Of a DNA stretch of 64,000 bases, positions 1 to 7,539 are shown piece after piece; the first letter of the stretch is position 1, and each line of letters begins with the position of its first letter. Below the pieces are notes generated by a model. That model searched no databases. It was given only the letters and a program-made list of their open reading frames with translations, and was not told where the DNA came from. The position numbers and the translations under genes are program-made. Origin of the DNA: Clostridium disporicum (GTDB lineage: Bacteria > Bacillota > Clostridia > Clostridiales > Clostridiaceae); the NCBI RefSeq assembly GCF_001405015.1, contig NZ_CYZX01000013.1, forward strand, positions 1-64,000. The letters run 5' to 3'.

Positions 1-104
1 TTTTTAAATATATTGAAGGTTGGTATAACAGAAAAAGGCTACACTCTTCTATTAATTACATGACTCCAGATCAATGTGAATTATTAGCTAGAAGTGCAGC
101 ATAA
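1..104 (+). CDS. IS3-family transposase (OrfB), C-terminal end only
   Basis: The last 33 codons of a transposase are visible, in frame from position 3. The peptide contains YIEGWYNRKRLHSSINYMTP, which is the typical end of the rve/DDE integrase core of IS3-family OrfB proteins and includes the final part of the catalytic helix region. The stop is TAA at 102-104. The gene faces into lacZ from the opposite direction. Whether the full transposase is intact cannot be seen because the rest is beyond the left edge. Confidence 0.85.
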   Translation, partial: FKYIEGWYNRKRLHSSINYMTPDQCELLARSAA

Positions 105-138
105 AAAAGTTTGACTTTTTGTGTCCAAAATATTGACA
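1..138 (+). mobile_element. Right end of an IS3-family-like insertion sequence
   Basis: The window opens inside an insertion sequence. The end of a transposase reading frame is followed by a short non-coding tail, and the element appears to stop at the TTGACA ending at position 138. The base after it resumes a lacZ reading frame on the opposite strand. Read inward on the minus strand the terminus begins TGTCAATATTTTGGACAC, with the TG...CA ends usual for IS3 elements. The left end and the target duplication lie outside the window, so the exact boundary is inferred. Confidence 0.75.
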
Positions 139-2604
139 TAAGACCATATCTAACATAGGTAGCGTATGTGTATACCACACTTCTATACCTTCTTCTAATT
201 CTTTAAAAGATTTCATAGTAGCTTTTCCATAAAGACTAGCAATCTTCCAAATACTATTATTAAATGTCATTCCATTTGCTATATCGTTATCTACAGGAGC
301 TCTCCAAAAGTTTAGCTTAGGTCTTTCTAAAATATATTCCTTACCATCATATACATAAGAAACTAATCCACCTTTAACTCTTGAGAATAATACTCTAAAG
401 TTTTCTCCATGTACCCCTACGTGAATATCTCCATCTACAATAGAAAGATTTCCTTTATATTCTTTTTTATCTTTTTTTACTACATAAAGTACTTTTTGCT
501 CAAAAGCAATTTCGTAGCCTTGTTCTGCCCATATTTCATCTTTACTTAAACAGAAAGAAACTGTTAAAATATATTCTCCAATATTATTCTCTCTTACAAA
601 TGGTATCTCAATACTCTTCTCGCTCATTGGAGCTAAATCTATAATGGTAGTCTTTCTATCTATTTCTACCCCATCTCTAGTTAAAATAAAGAAACATTCA
701 TATTCATTCAGATTAGTAAATAAGTTTTTGTTTTTTATATTAATCTTATCTTCTAATATTATTATTTTTATATTTTGATAACAATATTTAACCTCTGCCA
801 TCTTAGGAGTAACTTCTCTGTTAGCAAATACTAACCCATTTCCACAGAAATTATAATCTGTTGGTCTATCTTCAAAATCACCTCCATAAGCTAAGAACTT
901 TTTACCATTACTATTTTCCTTTACTATAGCTTGATCTATAAAATCCCATATAAATCCACCTTGATATAAAGGATCCTCTTCCGTTAAATCTGTATATTTA
1001 TATAAAGCACCTAAAGAATTTCCCATGGCATGTGCATATTCACAACATATCATTGGCTTATCTCTATTTTCCTTTAAAAATTCTTTTATATTGTGTACCT
1101 TTGTATACATTTGACTTTCAATTTGTGATGTATCATTTTATCTTCTATCTTGGAATACACCTTCATAATGTACAAGTCTAGTATTATCTTTACCTTGTAA
1201 AAATTTGCTCATCTTATAAATATCTTCTCCACCATAAGACTCATTTCCACAAGACCAAATCAATATAGACGGATGATTTTTATCTCGCTCATACATAGAG
1301 TTAGCTCTATCTAATAATAAAGGCACCCACTCTTCTTTATCATTTGGAAGTATATTCTTATCATTGTATTTTCTTGGACCAGTACATAAGCCCCAAGTAC
1401 CATGTGACTCAAGATTTACTTCATCAATAACATATAACCCATACTCATCACATAATTCATAAAATCTTGTATTATTAGGATAATGGGAGGTTCTAACGGC
1501 ATTTATGTTATTTTGCTTCATAGTTTTTAAATCCCAAATCATATCCTCTTCAGAAACTACTCTACCACTATTACAATTAAATTCATGACGGTTCACTCCA
1601 TTAAATACAATTCTCTCACCATTTAACTGCATTATTCCATTCTTTAGTTCAAATCTTCTAAAGCCTACTTTTTGCATTACTGTTTCAATTACTTCACCAT
1701 CTGCAATTAATAATATTTTTAGAGTATATAAGAATGGTGCTTCTGCACTCCATAAATTAGGATTATCTACTTTTATTTCTAAATCTATAGTTATCTCATT
1801 CTTAATTGATATATTATCTTTTTCTCCACTTATAATAACTTCATCATCTTTATCTAATAACTCATATTGAACTATAGCTTCTCCATTACCATTAAGTATT
1901 AAATTAGATTTCAGTATTCCATTTTTATATTTATCATCGACCTCTGCAACAACCTTTAAATCGTATACATGAACTTTAGGAACACTATATACAAATACAT
2001 CCCTAAATATCCCTGAAAATCTCCAAAAATCTTGATCCTCAAGCCAACTACCTGAGCACCACTTGTATACTTGAACAGCAATTTTATTTAATCCTACTTT
2101 CAAAACTTCACTTATCTCAAACTCTGAAGGTGTAAATGTATCTTCACTATACCCTATAAATTTTCCATTTATATATAAAGCAAATGAACTTTCTACGCCT
2201 TGGAATGATAAGTATATCTTATTGTTATCTTTTAAATCATCCTCTGTTAGTTCTAAAAATTTAACATAGCTTCCTACTGGATTAAAATCTTTTGGAGCTT
2301 GTCCTTCAGGAACATTTTCACATCCATCCCAAGGATATATTGTGTTTACATACTGTGGTCTGTCATATCCTTGCATTTGAATATGTCCTGGTACTTTTAT
2401 CTCAGCCCATTCATCAACGTTAAAGTCTTCTTTATAAAAATTCTTTTCTACATTGTCTAAATTATCACTATAGCTAAATTTCCAATTACCATTTAAAGAA
2501 TACTTAAATGTATTATATCCTTCAAAATAATGGTCTGAATGTGCCTTGCATCTATTAATTTCAAATACCTTTGGATCATTCAATATAGATATTATATCTT
2601 TCAT
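139..2604 (-). pseudogene. lacZ: lacZ-type beta-galactosidase, broken by a stop codon and an IS
   Basis: A GH2 beta-galactosidase of the E. coli LacZ type, which hydrolyses lactose in the cytoplasm. The N-terminal part runs from an ATG at 2604, preceded by GAGAGGTG, to a TAA at 1138-1140. The same frame then continues without any shift through the rest of the gene to position 139, where the IS end begins. The acid/base glutamate sits in WSCGNESYGG before the stop, and the nucleophile glutamate in ICCEYAHAMGNSLG after it, so the stop separates the two catalytic residues. The expected residue at the stop is probably Tyr (TAT or TAC to TAA). About 820 codons remain; roughly 200 C-terminal residues of a normal protein are missing or lie beyond the IS. 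A sequencing error could explain the stop but not the IS. Confidence 0.9.
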
Positions 2605-2734
2605 ATTAGTCACCTCTCATAAAACTAGCTTTCAAAAAAAGTATACTGAATGTTTAAGTTTATTTAAATCACCTAAAATTTATACTCAATATTTTTATAT
2701 TTTGTAACAATATATCAACATTAAAATATTATAA

Positions 2735-2774
2735 AATAAAGTGCGAGCTACTTTATTTTAACTCGCACTTTATT
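2735..2774 (-). terminator. Hairpin terminator after deoD
   Basis: A 13-bp stem (AATAAAGTGCGAG with CTCGCACTTTATT) lies between the deoD stop and the lacZ start and reads as a terminator for deoD on the minus strand. Its arms share the AAATAAAGTGC word with the larger palindromic elements at 9685 and 56288, so it may be a minimal member of that repeat family. Confidence 0.7.
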
Positions 2775-2802
2775 CTTGCTTCTATCTTAATATATTTAAT
2801 AA

Positions 2803-3522
2803 CTATTTAGAGTACTCTACAACAGTGCCTAAAGCTAGATTTATCATATTTTCAAAGGCATGTTGTCTTTCTTCTACAGTTGCTTTCTCATTAGTTAAAG
2901 CATGATCTGCTACAGTTAATAAACATGCTGCTTTCTTTCCTGCAACATTTGCATTATGTAATAGAGCGAAAGATTCCATCTCTACTCCAAGGCATCCGTA
3001 TGTGTCTCTTATATGGTGTAATACACTTTTATCCTTTGTATAGAACGCATCAGTTGAATGTATTCTTCCTGTCTTTATATTAATATTTAATTTATTGGAA
3101 ACTTCCTTAATAAGAGTATTTAGTTCATTATTTGGATAAACAACATCTTCTTCATATCCACTATAAGTTTTTGCATAGGTGGATTGACTCCAACTACTTT
3201 CAACTAGCATTACATCATGCATATTTAACTTTTCACTATAAGCTCCAGTAGAACCTATTCTTATAATAGCTTCCACATCATATTTATTAAAAAGCTCATG
3301 AGAGTATATTCCCATTGATGGGCCTCCCATACCTGATGCCATTATAGTTACTCTTACACCTTTATAATATCCTGTAAATCCAAACATATTTCTAACTTTA
3401 TTTATTTGTACCGCATCTTCTAAATAATTTTCTGCAATAAATTGTGCTCTTAAAGGGTCCCCTGGCATAAGTACAATTTTTGCAATATCTTCTCTATTAG
3501 CTTCTATATGTATAGTTCCCAT
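2803..3522 (-). CDS. deoD: Purine nucleoside phosphorylase, DeoD type
   Basis: Cytoplasmic phosphorylase that splits purine (deoxy)nucleosides with phosphate into base and (deoxy)ribose-1-phosphate for salvage. The product is 239 residues, the same length as E. coli DeoD. Visible signatures are the phosphate-binding MPGDPLRA near residue 20, RIGSTGAY in the middle, GVEMESFAL for sugar and base contacts, and ADHAL near the C-terminus. The start is the ATG at 3522 with GGAGG a few bases upstream; an upstream in-frame extension has no ribosome site. It follows the PTS IIC gene across a repeat element and ends at a hairpin. There is no deo operon around it, so it seems to be a free-standing gene within a sugar region. 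Confidence 0.93.
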   Translation of the reverse strand: MGTIHIEANREDIAKIVLMPGDPLRAQFIAENYLEDAVQINKVRNMFGFTGYYKGVRVTIMASGMGGPSMGIYSHELFNKYDVEAIIRIGSTGAYSEKLNMHDVMLVESSWSQSTYAKTYSGYEEDVVYPNNELNTLIKEVSNKLNINIKTGRIHSTDAFYTKDKSVLHHIRDTYGCLGVEMESFALLHNANVAGKKAACLLTVADHALTNEKATVEERQHAFENMINLALGTVVEYSK

Positions 3523-3544
3523 TATTTCTCTCCTCCAAAAATAA

Positions 3545-3680
3545 AATGCAAAGCGCTTTATTAATGGGACGTTTAAAATGAAAAATGGCAAATTGATAAA
3601 AGCTTATTTAATCAGCTTCATCATTAATTTGCCATTCTCTCTTTGTCATTTATCATTAATAACAGAGCTTCGCTCTTAAT
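3545..3680. repeat. Palindromic intergenic element between PTS IIC and deoD
   Basis: A cluster of hairpins with no reading frame. AATGGCAAATT at 3584-3594 pairs with AATTTGCCATT at 3626-3636, and AGAGCTTCGCTCT at 3664-3676 forms a small tight hairpin. The left edge reads AAATAAAATGCAAAGC and is nearly identical to the left edge of the element at 56288. Its position after the PTS IIC stop suggests it also ends transcription. It is grouped with the nested palindromes at 9685 and 56288. Confidence 0.6.
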
Positions 3681-3687
3681 ATTTCTA

Positions 3688-4986
3688 TTATGCTATTACG
3701 TTGACATTTCCTTCTGCAATAGCTTCTTTTCTTAATTCATCTTTTTCCATAGCCTTAAAGAATGGATAGTATACTGCTGTCATAAATATTACATTAAATA
3801 TTGCTAAAGCAAATGCTTTCCAATCTAATGTTAATAAGAATGCTTGGAATCCTGGTGGTAAGAATCCTGGTGCTTCATATAATGGAAGCCCAACTAATCC
3901 TGTTGACATAGCTAAGTAATTTAATCCTGCAACTATTACTGGTCCAAATACGAATGGTATAAACATAAATGGATTCATTATTAATGGTGCACCAAATATT
4001 ACTGGCTCATTAATTCCAAAGAAACTTGGTATAATACCTAATTTACCTATAGCTTTAAGTGATTTAGCTTTACTTCTCATCATTAAGAAAACAAGTCCTA
4101 AAGTGATTCCTGACCCTGTAACTTGTAAGAATCCATAGTAAAATCCAAAAGTAAATACGTGTTGAGGAGCTTGTCCTGCTGCTACAGCTGCTGCATTTGC
4201 TGCACCATAGCTAATTGCGAATGCTGCCCATACACTTGATGTTATTGAAGCTCCATGTAATCCAAAGAACCATAATAATTGAGTTAAGAATATAACTAAC
4301 ATAACTGCTGGTAATGAGTCCATTGAAGTAATTGCTGGAGCAAGTAACTTCATTATTAGTTGTGGGAATGTTACCCCTGCTACATTCATACAGATTATTG
4401 ATCCTGCAACTGCTAAAGCAAAGTTAATTACTAATGGAATTAATATTGTAAATGATTCAGCAACCATTGGTGGTACGCTATCTGGCATTTTAATTACTAA
4501 CTTCTTTTCTTTACATAATCTACTTATTTCAACAACTACAATTGAAACTATCATACTTACAAATAAACCTTCAGCACCTAAAGATGATACATTCCAAATT
4601 GTTGAATTCGCAAAATCTTCAATTGATACAGATAATACTAAGTGACATACAACTGATGTTATTCCTATTAAACTTGAATTCAAATTATATTTCTTTTGTA
4701 AACTATCTGCAATGAAAAATGCAGCATATAAAGACATAAGATTAGTTGTAAAAAATCCTGCTAAATTAAAATAATTAATATATGTATTTACGAAATTATA
4801 AAAAGCACTGTTTGGAAATAAGTTTGCAACCCCAATCGGAATTAAGCTAAAAGACCCAATTATGATTATTGGAATTACAGCTATGATACCATCTTTAATA
4901 GCTTGTAAATGCTTTTGTCCTTCAATCTTCTGAGCGATTGGCATTAAAAACTTTTCCATAAATTTAGAAAAAGCACCTTGTTTCAT
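3688..4986 (-). CDS. PTS sugar transporter subunit IIC, Lac/cellobiose family
   Basis: Integral membrane permease of the phosphotransferase system that imports and helps phosphorylate a sugar. The 432 residues form about ten membrane segments. The N-terminus FMEKFLMPIAQKIEGQKHL and the conserved INEPVIFGAP loop are typical of the lactose/cellobiose/chitobiose IIC family. The start at 4986 has GGGGG upstream. No IIA or IIB partner is encoded in this cluster, so it must borrow them from elsewhere. It lies downstream of a GH4 6-phospho-alpha-glucosidase and shares an operator-like palindrome with it (5059-5080). Lac-family IIC proteins more often carry beta-linked sugars, so the substrate is uncertain. 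Confidence 0.88.
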   Translation of the reverse strand: MKQGAFSKFMEKFLMPIAQKIEGQKHLQAIKDGIIAVIPIIIIGSFSLIPIGVANLFPNSAFYNFVNTYINYFNLAGFFTTNLMSLYAAFFIADSLQKKYNLNSSLIGITSVVCHLVLSVSIEDFANSTIWNVSSLGAEGLFVSMIVSIVVVEISRLCKEKKLVIKMPDSVPPMVAESFTILIPLVINFALAVAGSIICMNVAGVTFPQLIMKLLAPAITSMDSLPAVMLVIFLTQLLWFFGLHGASITSSVWAAFAISYGAANAAAVAAGQAPQHVFTFGFYYGFLQVTGSGITLGLVFLMMRSKAKSLKAIGKLGIIPSFFGINEPVIFGAPLIMNPFMFIPFVFGPVIVAGLNYLAMSTGLVGLPLYEAPGFLPPGFQAFLLTLDWKAFALAIFNVIFMTAVYYPFFKAMEKDELRKEAIAEGNVNVIA

Positions 4987-5058
4987 TCTATTACCCCCTG
5001 AGTTTCCGTTAAATTTAATTTTATTATACTTACCCTACAACACGTATTCAAACAAACA

Positions 5059-5080
5059 TTTTCCTCTCTAGTTAGGAAAA
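5059..5080. promoter_or_regulatory. TTTTCCT...AGGAAAA palindrome, putative operator A
   Basis: Inverted repeat TTTTCCT (5059-5065) and AGGAAAA (5074-5080) about 75 bp upstream of the PTS IIC start. The same palindrome, with one base less spacing, occurs upstream of glvA (6838-6856) and upstream of the PRD regulator (9577-9595). The shared right half is TTAGGAAA. It is inferred to be the binding site of the local regulator. Confidence 0.6.
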
Positions 5081-5221
5081 ACTATTATTTAAATCCTTTT
5101 CAGTCGAATATTTCTTCTTTTTTCTTATATAATTTTCGTCACATTCTCTTTGTACATTTTTTTATCACTAATTATCTTTTATTAAAACTATAAAATCTTT
5201 CAAATTTTAAACAAAAATAAA

Positions 5222-5257
5222 AGCTATACCCTCAGATAATTAACTGATGATATAGCT
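5222..5257 (-). terminator. Terminator after glvA
   Basis: AGCTATA and TATAGCT pair, with a further TCAG/CTGA inside, just downstream of the glvA stop codon. On the minus strand the stem is followed by a T-rich stretch. It separates glvA from the PTS IIC transcript. Confidence 0.65.
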
Positions 5258-5314
5258 CTATACTACAAAATTTAAATCTATTAATAAATATTAATTTATA
5301 TTACTCTATAAAAA

Positions 5315-6643
5315 TTAGCTAAGTTCTGGCCAATACTCTTTATTTACTACTATAAAATCATCTAAAAGTTCTTTTGCAACTGTTGCACTTGGCACTGTTT
5401 TAGATAACATTAAAGCTTGCCATAATTTATGATATGACTTTTCAATCCATGCATCAACCACTAACTTCTCTACAGCTAATTGTTGTTCTATTAATCCTTT
5501 TTGGAATGTTGGAATATTTCCTACAGACAATGGTTCGTACCCATTCTTTCCAACAATACATGGTATTTCAACCATAGCATCATCTTGAATATTAGAAATA
5601 GCTCCATTATTTTCAACTATTAACAACATTCTTTCTTGAGTATTGTAAGCTAAAGCTGTTGCTAAATCTACTATAAACTCTGCATGAATACCTATTTGTA
5701 AACCTGAACCTTCTGAATGACCTTGTTTTTCAATTAAAGCACAAGCTCCAAAGACTTCCTTTTCTCTTCCATCAATAACTTCATTTGCACGAGTATATTC
5801 TGGGTTAGAGTGGTTTACAACATAGTCTGGGAATAAATAATATTTTAAATAACTACTTGGTATTGTAGTTAAATCAGTTTTAACTATTTCTTTAGTGAAA
5901 AGATTAGTTTCAAACCAACTGTCTTTCTTAGCAGTGCTCATTCCCTCTTCACCATTAATAAATCCATACTCTTTTATATGTTCAACAAGCTTTGGTAGTA
6001 ATTCATTTCCTTCTTTATCTTTAATAGATGTATACCACCCAAAGTGATTTAAGCCGTAATATCTTATATCCATATGTTTTCTAGATTCTAAGCCAGCAAT
6101 TTTAGCTATATTATGCTCCATACCTATTGGCATATCACAAATATTTATAACACGAGAATCAGGACGTAATCTTCTAACTGCCTCTGCAACTATTGATGCT
6201 GGATTTGAGTAATTTAGCATCCAACAATCTGGTGAATACTTTTCCATATAATCAATATTTTCAAGCACACCACCTATAGATCTCATTCCATAAGCAATTC
6301 CACCTGGTCCACAAGTTTCTTGTCCAACAACTCCATGTCTTAATGAAATCTTTTCATCCATTTCTCTCATTTCAAGCTTACCAACTCTTATATGAGCAAG
6401 ACAGAAATCTACATCTGTATAAGCCTCTTCTGGATTTGTTGTTGCTACATATTCAATTGAAGGATCTTTTTCCTTAATTAATATTTCACAAGCCTTTGCA
6501 ACCTTATTTTGTCTTTCTTCATCATTATCGTATAGCTTAATTTTTCTTAATGGAAGTCTATCTAAATTATCTAATAACATTAAAATAATTTCTGGTGTAT
6601 AAGTACTTCCTCCCCCTGCTATAACAACTGAAAATTTTCTCAT
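5315..6643 (-). CDS. glvA: 6-phospho-alpha-glucosidase, GH4 (GlvA/MalH type)
   Basis: NAD- and Mn-dependent cytoplasmic enzyme that hydrolyses maltose-6'-phosphate and related phospho-disaccharides made by the PTS. At 442 residues it closely follows B. subtilis GlvA from end to end. It has the Rossmann motif GGGSTYTP (10-17), GQETCGPGGIAYGMRSIGG (108-125), Cys169-Asp170 in NICDMPIG, His200 in YYGLNHFGW, a Tyr near 265 in SSYLKYYLFPDY, and the ending NKEYWPELS. The Cys, His, Asp and Tyr are the metal and catalytic residues of the family. The start has AAAGGAGG upstream. It has its own terminator and a promoter with an operator-like palindrome, so it is transcribed separately from its neighbours. 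A beta-specific GH4 (LicH) is less likely given the C-terminal match. Confidence 0.88.
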   Translation of the reverse strand: MRKFSVVIAGGGSTYTPEIILMLLDNLDRLPLRKIKLYDNDEERQNKVAKACEILIKEKDPSIEYVATTNPEEAYTDVDFCLAHIRVGKLEMREMDEKISLRHGVVGQETCGPGGIAYGMRSIGGVLENIDYMEKYSPDCWMLNYSNPASIVAEAVRRLRPDSRVINICDMPIGMEHNIAKIAGLESRKHMDIRYYGLNHFGWYTSIKDKEGNELLPKLVEHIKEYGFINGEEGMSTAKKDSWFETNLFTKEIVKTDLTTIPSSYLKYYLFPDYVVNHSNPEYTRANEVIDGREKEVFGACALIEKQGHSEGSGLQIGIHAEFIVDLATALAYNTQERMLLIVENNGAISNIQDDAMVEIPCIVGKNGYEPLSVGNIPTFQKGLIEQQLAVEKLVVDAWIEKSYHKLWQALMLSKTVPSATVAKELLDDFIVVNKEYWPELS

Positions 6644-6773
6644 AGTAAATTCCTCCTTTTAACTTTTACTCTACAATTTTAAGAATATTTTTATTTTCTT
6701 CTTTACTCTGTACTTGATAAGTTAAATAAGTTCATCTACTAAATTAAGTAGACTATTGTCTAAAACTTTAAGT

Positions 6774-6801
6774 ACCATAAGAAATTTTCTTTTCAAGTCA
6801 A
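6774..6801 (-). promoter_or_regulatory. Likely SigA promoter of glvA
   Basis: Minus-strand TTGACT (6796-6801) and TATGGT (6774-6779) with a 16-bp spacer, about 130 bp upstream of the glvA start. The palindromic operator B lies roughly 40-55 bp upstream of the -35 box, an arrangement typical of an activator site. Confidence 0.5.
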
Positions 6802-6837
6802 TTATATTTATTAAAGCTTTACATCTCAACCCATAAA

Positions 6838-6856
6838 TTTCCTAACGCTTAGGAAA
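6838..6856. promoter_or_regulatory. TTTCCTAACGCTTAGGAAA palindrome, putative operator B
   Basis: The most symmetrical of three related sites: TTTCCTAA and TTAGGAAA flank a 3-bp centre. It sits upstream of the glvA promoter and just downstream of the terminator of the preceding gene. See the sites at 5059 and 9577. Confidence 0.65.
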
Positions 6857-6860
6857 GATT

Positions 6861-6893
6861 AAAAGAGCAGAGAGTTATTCTCCCTGCTCTTTT
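6861..6893 (-). terminator. Terminator of the regulator and MgsA-like transcript
   Basis: AAAAGAGCAG (6861-6870) pairs with CTGCTCTTTT (6884-6893), immediately after the stop of the MgsA-like gene. It is strong and T-flanked on both strands, and it isolates the regulator unit from glvA. Confidence 0.8.
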
Positions 6894-6896
6894 TAA

Positions 6897-7499
6897 CTAA
6901 AATTGATCTTTTCCGTAAACAAATGCGTTTTCTACTGCTTCTTCTGGCTTGTATACTTCTAAGATTTTTCCATATCTTTCTCTATAATCATTGTCAATCT
7001 TAAGTTGAGGTATTACTTTAGTTCCTTCTTCAAAGAAGTGCTTTGAACCTCTTCCCATCTCTTGACCTCTCTTAGTGTGCTTATCTAAAGCAACATCCAT
7101 AACTTCAACTTTTTTACCCATTGCAAAGCTCTTAATTACTATGTTCTTTAAGTAATCACTTGAACGGTCTTTAGTGCTTTCTGCTAAAATTCTTGTTGCA
7201 TGGATGAAGTACATTGGTTGATCTCCATCATCATATGGATAGTTCTTTCTCATTTCATTTAATGCATTAACTTGAACTGCTGCATCTAGATTACCAAATC
7301 CAATATCTTCAACAGATATAGTTAATATTCTTCTCCATAATTTATCTAATAATTGTGGTGAAGTTATATATAATTCATATGCATATTCACATGCCTCTTC
7401 TACCATTGATCTTCTTACTGCTTTTTGATAACATGAAATAATTTCATCTGCTGCAAAACCATTTCTTGTTTTTATTTCTGCCCACATACTATAACTCAT
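6897..7499 (-). CDS. Stand-alone MgsA/RarA C-terminal-like domain protein
   Basis: A 200-residue protein without an ATPase domain. The segment LWRRILTISVEDIGFGNLDA (about 55-74) followed by a helical stretch resembles the C-terminal tetramerisation/clamp region (MgsA_C and AAA-associated domains) of the replication-linked ATPase RarA/MgsA, where a VEDIG motif is conserved. There is no Walker A or B motif. It starts 40 bp after the stop of the PRD regulator, has a good ribosome site (AAGGAGA), and ends at a strong terminator, so it is probably co-transcribed with the regulator. Why a recombination-factor domain sits in a sugar operon is unknown. The similarity is judged by eye and the function is not assigned. 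Confidence 0.6.
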   Translation of the reverse strand: MSYSMWAEIKTRNGFAADEIISCYQKAVRRSMVEEACEYAYELYITSPQLLDKLWRRILTISVEDIGFGNLDAAVQVNALNEMRKNYPYDDGDQPMYFIHATRILAESTKDRSSDYLKNIVIKSFAMGKKVEVMDVALDKHTKRGQEMGRGSKHFFEEGTKVIPQLKIDNDYRERYGKILEVYKPEEAVENAFVYGKDQF

Positions 7500-7539
7500 A
7501 ATAATTTCTCCTTGTTTTTACACTTATTTATATTTAAAG

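Noticed and set aside
3548..3561. A catabolite-responsive (cre) site AAAGCGCTTT upstream of deoD
   Set aside because: The core fits, but the flanks do not, and the same AAATAAAATGCAAAGC string occurs at 56288, so it is better explained as the edge of the palindromic repeat.
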